Origin: JBECKR01 sp040235415 | GTDB lineage: Bacteria; Acidobacteriota; Polarisedimenticolia; Polarisedimenticolales; Polarisedimenticolaceae | Length of the DNA: 15,369 nucleotides | Direction of reading: 5' to 3' | Assembly (NCBI GenBank): GCA_040235415.1 | Contig: JBECKR010000161.1 | Span: forward strand, 1 to 15,369 | In this document: in pieces, positions 14,248 through 15,369 of the stretch | Layout of the letters: the number at the start of each line of letters is the position of its first letter | Position numbering within the stretch: position 1 is the first letter of the stretch | Notes under the pieces: generated by a model | Database searches by the model: none | The model's input: only the letters and a program-made list of their open reading frames with translations | What the model was told of the DNA's origin: nothing | Translations under genes and position numbers: made by a program

Positions 14248-15369
14248 GCGCGCGCCAAACGCGCTCGCGCGGCGGCCGCGAGCGTCCCGCGAGGCGGCCG
14301 CACGCCCGTCATGAGGGCGAACTGGTCGATCGCCTGCTCGACGAGGAGGTCGACCCCGTCGACGACCGCGCTTCCCCGCGCCGCGGCCTCCCGCGCGGCG
14401 AGCGTCGGAACGCGCGCGTACACGACGTCGAGCAGGAGGGCGGAGGGCACGGCAGCCTCGGGGACGACGCGGGCGCCGTCCGCTCCGAGCGGCGTCGCCT
14501 GGACCAGGATCTCCGGGAAGAGCCGCGCGAGATCCGACCAGGCCGCGGCGGCGACGCCGAGGTCCCGGGCGACGGCGCGGGCACGCTCGAACGATCGGTT
14601 CACGACCGCGACGTCGGCTCCGAGAGCCGCGAGCACGGCGGCAAGGGTGCGCCCGGTGCCGCCCGCCCCCACGACGACCGCCCGGCGTCCGGCGGCGTCG
14701 ATCCTCGAGCGCACGAGGCGCTCGGCGGCGGACGCGTCGGTGTTGTACCCGCGGAGGGCGCCCCTGCGCGAGAGGACGGTGTTGACCGCCCGCGCTCGCT
14801 CCGCCCATGAGTCGGCGGCGGCCGAGCGCCGGAAGAACGCCTCCTTGAACGGCAGCGTGACGCCGAACGCGCTCGCCCCGATCGCGCGGGCGGCGGCCTC
14901 GGCGTCGTCGGCGTCGACCGCCTCGAGCGGCACGTAGCGGGCGTCGAGATCGAGCGCACGGTATCCCGCACGGTGCATCGCGGGAGACGGCGAGCGCGAG
15001 AGCTCCGTGCCGACGAGGGCGTGGATCGCGGTCGCGGCCGAGATGCGTCGGACGTCGTGGAGGTCCTCGAGATCCGCGGACGAGAGCTGACCGTCCGCGG
15101 TCTCGCGACCCGCCTCGGCGGCCGCGTAGGTCGCCCAAGAGCCCCAGGACGGGGCGAGGATGCGGGACGCGGCCCCGTGCCTCCCGGTCGCGAAGCATGC
15201 GAGGGGTCGACGGTCGCGCGCGGCCCGGGCGAGCAGCTCGCGCACCGCTCCGATCTCGCCGGCCCGGCTCGCGTGCGGCACGATCTTGAGGACGCCCGCC
15301 CGGGTCGCCGACATCGCGGCGTACAGCGGCCCGAGCGCGGCGCCGCGGCACGCCGCGCCGTGGTGCGAC
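14244..15369 (-). CDS. aroDE: Fused 3-dehydroquinate dehydratase / shikimate dehydrogenase (5' end outside window)
   Basis: A bifunctional shikimate-pathway enzyme catalysing 3-dehydroquinate to dehydroshikimate and dehydroshikimate to shikimate with NADPH. The frame is open to the right edge and its translation is enzyme-like before the first ATG (15314), so the gene starts outside. Type I dehydratase part: SHH at the edge aligns with the SYHDF His (codon about 15360-15362), the Schiff-base Lys of KIVPHA is at 15285-15287, then GAASRI, GSWATYA and DGQLS. Shikimate dehydrogenase part: LSRSPSPAMHRAGY, catalytic Lys in VTLPFKEAF, RAVNTV, GYNTDA with the catalytic Asp, the NADP loop VVGAGGTGRTLA, and NRSFERA. 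The C-terminal part has DVVYARVPT and VDGVDLLVEQAIDQFALMTG. Two usually Asn positions differ: Gly in FGVTLP (normally NVT) and Gln in QATPLG (normally NATPLG). The fusion is known in plants, chlamydiae and some other bacteria. Confidence 0.93.
   Translation of the reverse strand, partial: SHHGAACRGAALGPLYAAMSATRAGVLKIVPHASRAGEIGAVRELLARAARDRRPLACFATGRHGAASRILAPSWGSWATYAAAEAGRETADGQLSSADLEDLHDVRRISAATAIHALVGTELSRSPSPAMHRAGYRALDLDARYVPLEAVDADDAEAAARAIGASAFGVTLPFKEAFFRRSAAADSWAERARAVNTVLSRRGALRGYNTDASAAERLVRSRIDAAGRRAVVVGAGGTGRTLAAVLAALGADVAVVNRSFERARAVARDLGVAAAAWSDLARLFPEILVQATPLGADGARVVPEAAVPSALLLDVVYARVPTLAAREAAARGSAVVDGVDLLVEQAIDQFALMTGVRPPRGTLAAAARARLARA

Noticed and set aside
15312..15314. 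ATG as the true start of the aroDE gene
   Set aside because: It would cut off the conserved dehydratase His region that is visible upstream in the same frame, and the frame continues to the window edge.
1..15369. tRNA, rRNA, CRISPR, transposon or phage signatures
   Set aside because: None was seen on reading either strand. Coding genes fill nearly all of the window and the largest gap is about 80 bases.

Overview
The window is very GC-rich bacterial DNA (roughly 70% or more by eye), densely packed and almost free of intergenic space. There are twelve genes, two of them cut by the window edges. No gap between genes exceeds about 80 bases, and I see no RNA genes, insertion sequences, CRISPR arrays or phage genes. 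Codon third positions are G or C almost throughout. The lipoproteins, the peptide-type ABC transporter and an NtrY-like multi-domain sensor kinase suggest a Gram-negative, high-GC environmental bacterium. Acidobacteriota or a similar lineage is a guess from style; nothing in the sequence proves it.

Left part, plus strand (1-6508): the 3' part of a large membrane sensor histidine kinase, open at the left edge, then three transporter genes. These are a family 5 (oligopeptide/dipeptide-type) solute-binding protein and two DppB/DppC-type permeases. A plausible sigma-70 promoter (TTGACC, 18 bp, TATAGT) sits across the end of the kinase gene, just upstream of the binding protein. No transporter ATPase gene is present.

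Middle, plus strand (6518-9245): 2-aminomuconate 6-semialdehyde dehydrogenase (nbaE-like), a RidA-family 2-aminomuconate deaminase (nbaF-like) and an FkbM-type methyltransferase. The genes are joined by 4-base ATGA stop/start overlaps. The dehydrogenase begins 9 bases after the permease stop.

Middle to right, minus strand (9242-14164, read right to left): a small lipoprotein of unknown function, 3-hydroxyanthranilate 3,4-dioxygenase (nbaC), aminocarboxymuconate semialdehyde decarboxylase (ACMSD, nbaD), kynureninase (kynU), tryptophan 2,3-dioxygenase (kynA) and kynurenine formamidase (kynB). The last minus-strand gene and the last plus-strand gene converge and share one CTAG tetranucleotide as both stop codons.

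Together the two convergent clusters encode seven enzymes of the tryptophan -> kynurenine -> 3-hydroxyanthranilate -> 2-aminomuconate -> 4-oxalocrotonate route. The one missing step within that span is kynurenine 3-monooxygenase. ACMSD plus the dehydrogenase and deaminase point to catabolism for carbon and nitrogen rather than quinolinate/NAD synthesis. The lower meta-cleavage enzymes (decarboxylase, hydratase, aldolase) are not in the window.

Right edge, minus strand (14244-15369): the C-terminal part of a fused 3-dehydroquinate dehydratase/shikimate dehydrogenase (AroD-AroE), open at the right edge. A possible promoter at its 3' end could drive the kynurenine operon. The main leads for novelty are the FkbM methyltransferase and the lipoprotein built into the pathway operons, and the ATPase-less peptide transporter directly upstream.
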